From positions 279,157 through 343,156 of the forward strand of contig NZ_AQUY01000001.1 in the NCBI RefSeq assembly GCF_000372445.1: a stretch of 64,000 nt of DNA. Reading direction: 5' to 3'. The position numbers and the translations under genes are program-made. The notes beneath the pieces are model-generated. The model made no database searches. It was given only the letters and a program-made list of their open reading frames with translations, and was not told where the DNA came from. This document shows positions 22,301 to 29,799 of this stretch, in pieces (position 1 is the first letter of the stretch; each line of letters opens with the position of its first letter). The DNA comes from Corynebacterium ulceribovis DSM 45146 (lineage in GTDB: Bacteria; Actinomycetota; Actinomycetes; Mycobacteriales; Mycobacteriaceae).

Positions 22301-22579
22301 ACGCACCGGCAGCGGCCGCGCACCGCCAGCGGTGTGACCTTCTTCGGGATGGAAGACGAAACCGGGCTGATTAATGTGGTGGTCAGTCCGGGACTGTGGG
22401 CGAAGTATCGGACGGTGGCGGCGACGAGTCGTAACCTGCTGGTCCGCGGCATCATTGAGAACGCCAACGGCGCCGCGAACGTGGTCGCCGACAAACTCGT
22501 GGACCTATCGACGGTGCTGCGCAGCGGCGGCGACGGCACCCTAACCGTGGCAGCGGGGCGCTCGCGGGACTTTAGGTAA
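19352..22579 (+). CDS. dnaE2: Error-prone DNA polymerase DnaE2
   Basis: A 1075-aa C-family polymerase alpha subunit of the DnaE2 type. The PHP domain starts [29 protein letters not shown]. The palm region has [22 protein letters not shown] and [26 protein letters not shown], with the catalytic Asp pair. The thumb/finger part includes [14 protein letters not shown], and the OB fold is near the end ([33 protein letters not shown]). TTG 19316 and ATG 19334 are upstream in frame, but ATG 19352 follows AGGGGGTGG at proper spacing. It acts with ImuA' and ImuB in damage-induced mutagenesis. A CTTATTGACG copy is at 21875-21884. Confidence 0.94.
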   Translation: [1075 protein letters not shown]

Positions 22580-22595
22580 TGGGGTAGCGGCAGAC

Positions 22596-23171
22596 CTAGT
22601 TAACCGTCATCGTGTCTGGCCAGCTGTAGTTGGCAGGATCCGTAATCTTAAAATCCGCGCTAACACCAGCGGCAAGGTTGCCGCGCTCCGCGCAGAACAT
22701 CGACGTAGTGGTGTTGACCCCAAAGGAGCAGTCCACGGTATAGGTTTCGCCGGTTACTGGGCTATCGACCTGCATACCTTCGGCAAATGGAGCTGGCACA
22801 TTCGGAGATAAATCAGAGAACTGGGTGGCGTAGGTTTGCTGCGCAGCGGCGGAGAACATCGCGTAAGCGAAATCGCAGGACGTGCGAGACGCCGCGTTGA
22901 CCTCAATGCTTCCTTCGATGTACCCGCACTTGCCGCCCACTTGACCTTGGTGTTCGGGGGCCGGAATGTAGGTTTTCGGTTTCGCAGCTTGAGTCGGCTT
23001 CGCGGCGGCTTCATCGCTGGCTGGACCATCAACTGATTCGATGGAATCATCATCATCTGCAGGAACAGTTGTCGTTACAGTCACTGCAGCAGGCGGTTCT
23101 GGATCGCTGCCGCAACCGGCGAGAAATAGGGTGGCGGCGCACACCGCGGTGAGAGTTTTCAGTTGTCGCAT
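22596..23171 (-). CDS. Putative secreted lipoprotein
   Basis: A 191-aa lipoprotein: signal peptide with lipobox FLAGC (Cys20), an acidic/Thr-rich linker to about residue 70, then a small domain with four cysteines (GGKCGYIEGS, TSCDFAYAMF, TVDCSFG, MFCAERG) probably forming two disulfides. It looks like other corynebacterial small lipoproteins of unknown role. TACTAT lies 6 nt before the ATG, suggesting a leaderless message. No function can be assigned. Confidence 0.8.
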   Translation of the reverse strand: MRQLKTLTAVCAATLFLAGCGSDPEPPAAVTVTTTVPADDDDSIESVDGPASDEAAAKPTQAAKPKTYIPAPEHQGQVGGKCGYIEGSIEVNAASRTSCDFAYAMFSAAAQQTYATQFSDLSPNVPAPFAEGMQVDSPVTGETYTVDCSFGVNTTTSMFCAERGNLAAGVSADFKITDPANYSWPDTMTVN

Positions 23172-23229
23172 ACCGGAATAGTAGCAATAGTTATGCCTGG
23201 GTGGGTTTTTAGTTGAATTACTCCGGCGC

Positions 23230-23243
23230 TACGCTTGGAAACC
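23230..23243 (+). promoter_or_regulatory. -10 of leaderless trmL
   Basis: TACGCT (23230-23235) ends 8 nt before GTG 23244, with no Shine-Dalgarno. This spacing decides for GTG 23244 over the in-frame TTG at 23235, which overlaps the hexamer. Confidence 0.5.
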
Positions 23244-23738
23244 GTGCCTGAACTCCAGAAACCTGCCACACCCTACTGCCACATCCTGTTCGATCGGCCG
23301 ATGATCCCGCCGAACACCGGCAACGCTATTCGCATGTGCGCTGGCACCGGCGCCTGGCTCCACCTCGCCGAACCCCTCGGCTTCAACTTCGATGAAAAGA
23401 ATGTCCGCCGCGCCGGGCTCGACTACCATGACCTCGCCGAAGTCAAAGTCCACCCGTCGATTGACGCCGCACTGACCGCACTATCCAGCAGCCGCGTTTT
23501 CGCATTCACCGCCCACGCCGACACCTGGCTCACCGACATCGAATTCCAACCCGGTGACGTGATGCTGTTCGGACCAGAGCCAACCGGGCTTGCTGACGAA
23601 GTGTTGGCCGACCCACGCATTACCCAGCAGGTTCGCATTCCGATGCTTCCTGGCCGCCGCAGCATGAACCTCTCGAACGCTGCCGCAGTCGCTGCGTACG
23701 AAGCCTGGCGCCAGCTCGGATACCCCGGCGCTGTGTAA
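23244..23738 (+). CDS. trmL: tRNA (cytidine/uridine-2'-O)-methyltransferase TrmL
   Basis: About 164 aa, a SPOUT-class methyltransferase with a trefoil knot. Family motifs are ILFDRPMIPPNTGNAIRMCAGTGAWLHLAEPLGF at the N-terminus, MLFGPEPTGLADEVL in the middle, and IPMLPGRRSMNLSNAAAVAAYEAWRQLG for SAM binding at the end. TrmL methylates the 2'-OH of the wobble base in tRNA-Leu isoacceptors. Stand-alone gene, diverging from the lipoprotein. Confidence 0.93.
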   Translation: MPELQKPATPYCHILFDRPMIPPNTGNAIRMCAGTGAWLHLAEPLGFNFDEKNVRRAGLDYHDLAEVKVHPSIDAALTALSSSRVFAFTAHADTWLTDIEFQPGDVMLFGPEPTGLADEVLADPRITQQVRIPMLPGRRSMNLSNAAAVAAYEAWRQLGYPGAV

Positions 23739-23970
23739 AAACTTGTGAGCTTAGCTGCTGCGAGAGGTAAAGCCGTCGGCTAGTCCATCCGACGAGCCAT
23801 AAAACCAATCTTGGCTGGGTTGAGGGAGGGCCTCAACGTCAATAGGGAAGTCCTAGTCTAGGAATGAGCTCGACATGTTCCACATAATCTCTGCCAGAGC
23901 AGAGAAGCTTGGATCTGATGGTTCTTAGCTCGAGACTCAAAAGTAGGCAGTGGAGATATCATCCAATACG

Positions 23971-23999
23971 ACGACCCCGCGCCGAGGGTGCGGGGTCGT
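23971..23999. terminator. GC-rich 10-bp hairpin in gene-free stretch
   Basis: ACGACCCCGC (23971-23980) and GCGGGGTCGT (23990-23999) are perfect complements with a 9-nt loop. This is the only clear structure in the 304-bp gap 23739-24042 between trmL and the abortive-infection-like gene; the rest of that gap shows no credible ORF. There is no T-run, so terminator function is uncertain. Confidence 0.5.
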
Positions 24000-24042
24000 G
24001 GGGTAAAGTGCGCCGGTCTACACCGACGCTCGCTAGTAACGA

Positions 24043-24786
24043 ATGGTAGCACCGAAGTCAATGACTGCAAAAGATGATCTCGAAGCGATGTTGGGCGAGC
24101 CACGCTTTCAGCGATATTTTGATGAGGCCGGTGGGGATGTGTACAGGGCTGAAGCTCTGTACAGGTGGAATGTCCAGCTAGCTGGTGCGCTCCACTATCA
24201 ACTTTCGCATTTCGAAATTCTGACCAGGAATGCGATGGATCGCGCCATCAGAGGCTGGAACTTGAAGAAGCAGGGGCAAACCGATTGGGCGCTACCCGGG
24301 CAGTCGGCGGCGCTATTATATGGAATGTTGAGAAGCCCAATGCACCAAGCCCAACAACGAGCCGAGAGAGAATCGTATAAAAGAGGAAAGCGTCATCCTC
24401 GAACCCGCGTAAAGTGCAATCATGATGATGTTTTTGCACAACTCACTCTTGGCAACTGGTCAAACCTTCTTGGGGAAGCGCTTCCAGCTCACAGAGCGAG
24501 TGCACGAATCCTTTGGGAAGAATGCCTGCACAACGCATTTCCGAATGTTGAGCCTACGGATAAGTCGAGAGCCAATATTGGCAAGAAGTTTGAAAGACTC
24601 ACTCATCTAAGGAACCGGGTCTCGCATCAGGAGAACCTTCTGGAAATCAATGTGCGCAGCCGAATGAATGACATGCTATCTGTCCTTCGGGCAATTGATA
24701 GCAGCTACCCAGCTTGGGCACTTGTTGGAAGCCGAGTCCGTGAGATCGTAAGGCAAGACCCACGGAGAACCTCGAGCCCAAGCTAA
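24043..24786 (+). CDS. Abi family (Abi_2, HEPN-like) protein
   Basis: A 247-aa protein of the Abi-like/AbiD-AbiF group. Family features are LEAMLGEPRFQRYFDEAGGDVYRAEALYRWNVQLAGALHYQLSHFEILTRNAMDRAI near the start, LTLGNWSNLL in the middle, and HLRNRVSHQENLL near residue 195. The last holds an R-x4-H motif (RNRVSH), the catalytic signature of HEPN ribonucleases. Such proteins cause abortive infection or act as toxins; no antitoxin gene is seen beside it. Lower GC and unusual codons suggest acquisition by transfer. ATG 24043 has no clear RBS; ATG 24061 is a possible alternative. Confidence 0.8.
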   Translation: MVAPKSMTAKDDLEAMLGEPRFQRYFDEAGGDVYRAEALYRWNVQLAGALHYQLSHFEILTRNAMDRAIRGWNLKKQGQTDWALPGQSAALLYGMLRSPMHQAQQRAERESYKRGKRHPRTRVKCNHDDVFAQLTLGNWSNLLGEALPAHRASARILWEECLHNAFPNVEPTDKSRANIGKKFERLTHLRNRVSHQENLLEINVRSRMNDMLSVLRAIDSSYPAWALVGSRVREIVRQDPRRTSSPS

Positions 24787-24923
24787 GCCCGCCCAATACG
24801 GATCTGAATGTCCCCAGCTTCAGATGTCACCTGAGCTAGGTGCTCCTCGAAAGCTCGACACATGTGTACCGGACGGAAATGTACGGTTGTACCAGACATA
24901 GCGCGAACTCCACTGCACGCGAG

Positions 24924-25646
24924 CTACTGCACGCGCTTGCTTTGCTTTCGTGCCTGGTAAATCAGCACGGCAATCAGGCCGACGGTGACCCAGAGGAGGT
25001 ACTTATTGACGGTTTCCACCACAGCTAACACTTGGTCGCCGAAGGTGAAGCCAAGCCACATGAAGAGTCCGTTGACCAGCAGCACACTGGCGATATTTAC
25101 TACGAGCGCAAACCAGAACCCGACTTTCAGCAGCCCGGCGACGGCGTTCAGAATCATCGACGGCACTGGCCCAGGCGCGTAGCCCAGCGGCAGTAATCCC
25201 AAGGTGATGGCTTTACTTTTGACGGATTCTTCACGCAGTGCTCGGGTGAAAAAGCGGCGGGCACGCGGCATGTACTGCAGCGACATGTCGATAAACTCCG
25301 CGCCCCAGCGCCTGCCAAGCAGCCAATAGATAGGCATGAATTTCAGCGCGCCGACCAGCGATGCCAGCAAGTACGTCCACCAGTGACCATTGCCCGCGAA
25401 AACATTCGCGCCAGAGACCGTTGCGCTGGTGTAGCCGCCGATGAGCAGGCTGTATGCCATCGGGTGGGTGAGGAACCAGCCGCGCGGAGCAATCATCGCC
25501 AGCGAGAACACGCTCATGGCCAGCAGTAGGACAATGAGCACCATGTCCATTGGCTGCGGATCCTTAAGGAACGAAGGGCCCTCTGCAGCCTGTTCTGCAG
25601 TCTGTTCTGCGGCGAGGTCCTCGGAGTCATTGCGCGGGTCGGTCAT
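24924..25646 (-). CDS. Polytopic membrane protein, possibly DedA/VTT-like
   Basis: A 240-aa membrane protein with an acidic cytoplasmic N-terminus (~30 aa) and about five hydrophobic segments. The segment GLLPLGYAPGPVPSMILNAVAGLLKVGFWFALVVN resembles the Pro/Gly re-entrant part of DedA/VTT proteins (possible lipid carriers), but the match is loose and no function is asserted. TAGGAT lies 7 nt before the ATG, a leaderless pattern. Confidence 0.6.
   Translation of the reverse strand: MTDPRNDSEDLAAEQTAEQAAEGPSFLKDPQPMDMVLIVLLLAMSVFSLAMIAPRGWFLTHPMAYSLLIGGYTSATVSGANVFAGNGHWWTYLLASLVGALKFMPIYWLLGRRWGAEFIDMSLQYMPRARRFFTRALREESVKSKAITLGLLPLGYAPGPVPSMILNAVAGLLKVGFWFALVVNIASVLLVNGLFMWLGFTFGDQVLAVVETVNKYLLWVTVGLIAVLIYQARKQSKRVQ
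25002..25011 (+). repeat. CTTATTGACG copy antisense to membrane-protein gene
   Basis: One of 11 copies of the over-represented 10-mer. Here it lies on the strand opposite the coding strand, reading through a VNKY segment, so protein sequence does not explain it. Confidence 0.6.
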
Positions 25647-25694
25647 TCCGCTAATCCTAGCCGCGCATCCGCCCGCCTCACACCACTCGGCCAG

Positions 25695-28163
25695 TTACAC
25701 CTTGATGCCAACAACCTTCGTCAAAAACTCCTGATATTGTGCTGCCAGCTGCTCTGGGTCTTCCAACTGCGGCATATGCCCGCAGTCCTCAAACACGACA
25801 GCAGCATCAGGTTGCATCGCCGCAACTGCCACCTGGAAGTCCGCAATTGGCAGAATCTTGTCGTAGCGCCCCCAGCACAGGAAAATCGGCAAGGCCCCAG
25901 TGCCAGCACCCGCACCAGCACCGGCCCCACGCTTCCGCATCGCCTCGGCGAATCGGCGCTGCACCGCTTCGCGCCACTCTTCTGAAATCCCGCCCCACGT
26001 ACCCAGGTTCCGGACTAGCTGATAGTAGGTTTCCGACCGTGCCGGATGCCGCGCCATCTCCCGAGCCACCTGCACTCGATGCTTCGTCACCGACCCGCGC
26101 CGCCGCAAAATCAGATGCTCAATTGGTCGGTACACCACCGGCAGCGGCGACAGCGCCACCGCCATTTTCCCGATCCTCGGCAGTGCCAGCACCCGCAGCA
26201 GTGGATTTGCCCGCTCGCCGAACCCCGCCGGCGCAATCAGCCCGAGGCTAGCGACCCGCGCAGGTTGCTGCGCCGTCATTTCGATGGTTGTCGCCCCGCC
26301 GAGCGAGTTACCGAGCAGGTGAATCGGCTGGTTTCCGTCAATAAGCCCTTCGGCAATCATCGCATCCACGGTGGCCCATAGGTGGCGCGCCATTTCGGGG
26401 ATTTTGCGGGTGGTCGCGGGGTCGCTGAGGCCGAATCCGGGCAGGTCGATGGCGATGAGCCGTGCGCGGTGACCCCACAGCGCCACCTGGTCGTCGAAGT
26501 CTTCCAGCGACCGCCCAATGCCATGCACCAGCACCACCGTCGGCGCATCGGTCCGCCCGGGCTGGCTCATCCGCACCCGCACGCTGCACCCGCCAACATC
26601 GATTCGCATGGTCTCCGGCAATGCGCTCAGGTCAGTGGGGGTGTGCGTTCCGCTGCTGGTCAGCGGGTGTGCGGCAGGTTTGGGCTTATTGACGTTTACC
26701 AGCGCCGCCTCACCGAATGCCATGTCTTCGTAAGCGTCGCGGCCGGTGAACTGTGCCCATTCGGTCAAATAATTCTGGTGATAGCGCCACGGGCCGGTGT
26801 CGCCCTGGCGGGGCAGGCGGTGTTGGCCGCGGCGGATGTACCCGGAGTCGAACTCCATCAGCGGGCCGTAGGTTTGCCCGGCAGGCTCAATTGGCGCGTA
26901 GAACTTGTGGCCGCGTTGCCACAGGTCAACGAGGTAGCGGGCGACGAGATCGGAGCGCAGCGTCCAGGAGGCGTTGAGGTAGCCGATAGTAAAGGACAGG
27001 TTCGGCAGGCCTGCGAATAGCGCGCCGCGGTAGGTGAGTAACTCCGGAATGTTCAGCGGTTCGCCGTCGACGCTGATGGTGGCGCCGCCGAAGGCCAACA
27101 GTTCTAGTCCGGTGGCGGTGACAATGGTGTCGGCGGGCAAGATGCGGCCGCTGCTGAGCTCAATGCCGTCGGGCACAAACCGGGTGATGGTGTCGGTGAC
27201 TACGTCCGCACGGCCGTCAGCAATCGCATCGAAAATGTCGCCGTCGGGGGCTTTACACACACGCTGGTCCCACGGCCGGTAATCCGGTGTGAAGTGCTGG
27301 TCGATGACATCGGCCGGAAGGTGGCGGCGCTGCAGCGCACGCAGGAAAAGGCGCGTGGCCCACGGGGCGTGCTGCGACAATAGGTACTGCATTTCGTCGC
27401 GCACCGCGTGGGTGGTGCGGGCAGCGCGCCGGGCCAATCGGCCGCCGAGCTTGCCAGGCAGCACCGTGCCCCAGAACGCGGAGATGCGGTCTTTTTCCGA
27501 CAGCGGCGCAATCCACGTTGGCGAGCGCTGCAGCATGGTCACATGTGCGCCATCGTCGGCAAGTGCCGGGATGAGCGTGACGGCGGTGGCGCCGGATCCG
27601 ATGACCACAATGTTTTTACCGGTCGCGTCGTAGTCTTCCGGCCATTGTTGTGGGTGGATGATGTCGCCGCGGAAGTCCGCTTCGTTTGGGAAAGACGGGC
27701 GAAAGCCGCGGTCGTGGTCGTAGTAGCCGGTGGCCAGGTGCACGCGCCGGGCCGTGAGGACCTCTTGCTCGTCGCCGGCAGTACCGTCCGCGGCTTCCCC
27801 GCCGCGCACCGTCAGTCGCCACACCCGCGCGTTGCTATCCCAGTCAATGTTCTCCACATAACTGTTGGTTCGCAGGTGTTCTAACGTCCCGTCGGCTTCG
27901 GCGGTGGCGCGCAGGTATTCCTTGATGTCCGCGCCGTCGCCGAGGGTGCTGGTGCCGGTCCAGTCGCGGAAGGGGAAGGCGAAGGTTGCCATGTCGGAGT
28001 CGGAGCGGATGCCGGGGTAGCGGAACGTGTGCCAGGTTCCGCCGAGGTCATCGCGTCCTTCTAGGATCTGCCAGCGCCACGATGGGAAGTTTTCCGCTAC
28101 ATGGTGGGCGAGGTTGATTCCGGAAAGTCCAGCGCCGACGATGACGAGATCCAGTGTGTCCAT
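25695..28163 (-). CDS. Baeyer-Villiger monooxygenase / alpha-beta hydrolase fusion
   Basis: An 822-aa two-enzyme fusion. Residues ~1-490 are a flavin monooxygenase of the EthA-like BVMO group: FAD site DLVIVGAGLSGINLAHH, then GGTWHTFRYPGIRSDSD, and NADPH site IVVIGSGATAVTLIPAL. A ~20-aa Pro/Thr linker leads to residues ~515-822, an alpha/beta hydrolase: oxyanion VLVHGIGRSLEDFDDQ, nucleophile elbow LLGNSLGGA, acid in CWGRYDKILP, His in FEDCGHMPQLEDPE. The natural reading is ketone to ester, then ester hydrolysis, in one polypeptide. A GAGAGAGTGA loop near residue 770 is a short-repeat insertion. Contains two CTTATTGACG copies (26336, sense, LIDG; 26685, antisense). TACCAT 6 nt before ATG suggests a leaderless start. 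Confidence 0.9.
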   Translation of the reverse strand: MDTLDLVIVGAGLSGINLAHHVAENFPSWRWQILEGRDDLGGTWHTFRYPGIRSDSDMATFAFPFRDWTGTSTLGDGADIKEYLRATAEADGTLEHLRTNSYVENIDWDSNARVWRLTVRGGEAADGTAGDEQEVLTARRVHLATGYYDHDRGFRPSFPNEADFRGDIIHPQQWPEDYDATGKNIVVIGSGATAVTLIPALADDGAHVTMLQRSPTWIAPLSEKDRISAFWGTVLPGKLGGRLARRAARTTHAVRDEMQYLLSQHAPWATRLFLRALQRRHLPADVIDQHFTPDYRPWDQRVCKAPDGDIFDAIADGRADVVTDTITRFVPDGIELSSGRILPADTIVTATGLELLAFGGATISVDGEPLNIPELLTYRGALFAGLPNLSFTIGYLNASWTLRSDLVARYLVDLWQRGHKFYAPIEPAGQTYGPLMEFDSGYIRRGQHRLPRQGDTGPWRYHQNYLTEWAQFTGRDAYEDMAFGEAALVNVNKPKPAAHPLTSSGTHTPTDLSALPETMRIDVGGCSVRVRMSQPGRTDAPTVVLVHGIGRSLEDFDDQVALWGHRARLIAIDLPGFGLSDPATTRKIPEMARHLWATVDAMIAEGLIDGNQPIHLLGNSLGGATTIEMTAQQPARVASLGLIAPAGFGERANPLLRVLALPRIGKMAVALSPLPVVYRPIEHLILRRRGSVTKHRVQVAREMARHPARSETYYQLVRNLGTWGGISEEWREAVQRRFAEAMRKRGAGAGAGAGTGALPIFLCWGRYDKILPIADFQVAVAAMQPDAAVVFEDCGHMPQLEDPEQLAAQYQEFLTKVVGIKV
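26685..26694 (+). repeat. CTTATTGACG copy antisense within BVMO fusion gene
   Basis: Second copy in this gene, in opposite orientation to the one at 26336-26345 and 340 bp from it. It reads antisense to a VNVNKPKP linker segment. Confidence 0.6.
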
Positions 28164-28236
28164 GCCGTCATGGTACTTTCTGTCGCAAAATTATGATCTG
28201 GTTTCATTCATGTGCTGCAACGGTTAGGTTTTCTGT
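28164..28236. promoter_or_regulatory. Divergent promoters of BVMO fusion and SDR
   Basis: Only 73 bp separate the two starts. TACCAT (minus strand) sits 6 nt before the BVMO ATG, and TAGGTT (28225-28230) 6 nt before the SDR ATG. Both messages look leaderless, and any operator here would control both genes. Confidence 0.5.
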
Positions 28237-29094
28237 ATGGGTAGATTCTTTGGCAGGAAACCGGATCGCGATATTCGGATTGGTTCTGGTCCGACGGTGA
28301 TTACGGGTGCGGCGTCGGGTATTGGTCGCGCGTTGGCGGAGCGGCTGGCCGATACTGGCCGCACTTTGGTGCTCGCGGACCGTGACGCGGCGGGGCTGGA
28401 GCAGGTTGCCAGTTACCTTGGCCCGAATGTGCACACCACAGCCGTCGACATCACCGACCATGACGCGGTGGAGGCGTGGGCGCAGGTTACGGTGTCGGAG
28501 CATGGCGCGCCATCGGAGCTATTCCACATTGCGGGTATTTCCATTTGGGGTGACCCGGTAGCGCTGCCAATTGAGAAGTGGCGCAGCGTAATTGATGTGA
28601 ACCTGATGGGCACCGTCAACGTGGTCACTGCTTTCCTGCCGTCGATGACTGAGGCCAACCAACCCGCCCGCATTATGTGCACGTCCTCGGCTGCGGGAAT
28701 TATTGGTTTGCCGTGGCATGCGGCCTATTCGGCGTCGAAGGCTGGTGTGATTGGGCTGTGCGAGGTGCTGCGGTTTGACCTGCGGCGCTACAAGATTGAT
28801 GTGCATGTGCTCGCGCCGGGCGCGGTGGATACTCCGTTGGTGCGGGGTGTCGATATCCATGGGGTGGACCGGTCCACGCCGCGAGCGCAGAAGGCGACGG
28901 CAATGTTCCAGAAGCATGGCCGCAGCCCGGAGGACGTTGCGGACAAGATTGTGAAGCAGATTCGCCGTGGCCGCTTCCTATTGACCACCTCCGCGGAAGT
29001 TAATGTGGCGCGGACTGCGCAGCTTCTCGCCCCGTGGTTGTACGTCCGGGTGATGCGGGGAGCGAACCGGTTGGGGCAGTGGGTGGCGTCCTAA
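28237..29094 (+). CDS. Short-chain dehydrogenase/reductase
   Basis: A 285-aa classical SDR. NAD(P) motif TVITGAASGIGRALAERLADTG near residue 22, then catalytic Ser in MCTSSAAGI, and YSASKAG (Tyr/Lys) near residue 165. DAD-type cofactor residues LADRDAAG favour NAD(H). Divergent from the BVMO fusion; could oxidise an alcohol to the ketone that the BVMO accepts (inference). Overlaps the tail of the convergent downstream gene by 4 bp. Confidence 0.88.
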   Translation: MGRFFGRKPDRDIRIGSGPTVITGAASGIGRALAERLADTGRTLVLADRDAAGLEQVASYLGPNVHTTAVDITDHDAVEAWAQVTVSEHGAPSELFHIAGISIWGDPVALPIEKWRSVIDVNLMGTVNVVTAFLPSMTEANQPARIMCTSSAAGIIGLPWHAAYSASKAGVIGLCEVLRFDLRRYKIDVHVLAPGAVDTPLVRGVDIHGVDRSTPRAQKATAMFQKHGRSPEDVADKIVKQIRRGRFLLTTSAEVNVARTAQLLAPWLYVRVMRGANRLGQWVAS

Positions 29095-29636
29095 CGGCGC
29101 TTATCGACGGGAGTGCCCAGCACATCCAGCGTCGTCGCAAGCCCGTCATAGTGGGTGACCAGCATAACGAGTGCCGTGATCTCTTTTGGTGTGCAGACCG
29201 CGAGTAGCGCGTTGTACGTCGCGTCGGTGAGTGACTGAGTTTTCACAAGCTCATCCGTGGCATCAAGTAGCGCTGCCTGGCGACCTTGTTGACCGTGCTC
29301 TGCGCTCAGCACTGCCGCGATGGTTTTCTCGGACAGGCCCGCTTTGGCGGCAAGGCCGCGATGGTGGTCGAGTTCATAGGCGGAGTCCCGCAGGAAAGCG
29401 ACGCGGCAGATAACTAGCTCGGTGTCGCGGCGGCCGAGCGGCCCGAAGGGCATGTGAGCGGCGCCGTAGATGAGCCAGCTGCGGAAGACATGTCCGCTGC
29501 GGCCCAACGTGGCGAAGACCCCGAGGGTGCGGCGGCCTTGTTTTTTCGCGCCGATTTTCGTGATGGCCCAGTTGACGGGCCCAAGTTCTCGGAAGTTGCC
29601 GTTGCCAAATCGCTTGCTGTGTGCGGTGTCTGCCAT
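29091..29636 (-). CDS. Carboxymuconolactone decarboxylase-like protein
   Basis: A 181-aa AhpD-like alpha-helical protein. The core GPLGRRDTELVICRVAFLRDSAYELDHHRGLAAKAGLSEKTIAAV matches the CMD family (Glu and His of EL.HH), but the CxxC of peroxidase-type AhpD is absent. Probably a lactone- or aromatic-ring-processing enzyme or a non-catalytic relative; substrate unknown. TAGGGT lies 7 nt before the ATG. It diverges from the acyl-CoA synthetase. Confidence 0.82.
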   Translation of the reverse strand: MADTAHSKRFGNGNFRELGPVNWAITKIGAKKQGRRTLGVFATLGRSGHVFRSWLIYGAAHMPFGPLGRRDTELVICRVAFLRDSAYELDHHRGLAAKAGLSEKTIAAVLSAEHGQQGRQAALLDATDELVKTQSLTDATYNALLAVCTPKEITALVMLVTHYDGLATTLDVLGTPVDKRR

Positions 29637-29799
29637 GTGTTTGACCCTACCGGCGGCCAGTGGGGTAGCAGGCGTTTTCCCAGATGGGGGTGTATCCCAT
29701 TTATCTACCCATGATTGCCCAAACCGCCGTAAATGTGCCCCGCATCACATTATGGTTTTGTCAGCAAGACTATCTGCCACCATTGGGAGGAACCTTTCC

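Noticed and set aside
23971..23999. tRNA or structured RNA at the GC-rich hairpin
   Set aside because: No cloverleaf, anticodon arm or T-loop; only one stem can be drawn.
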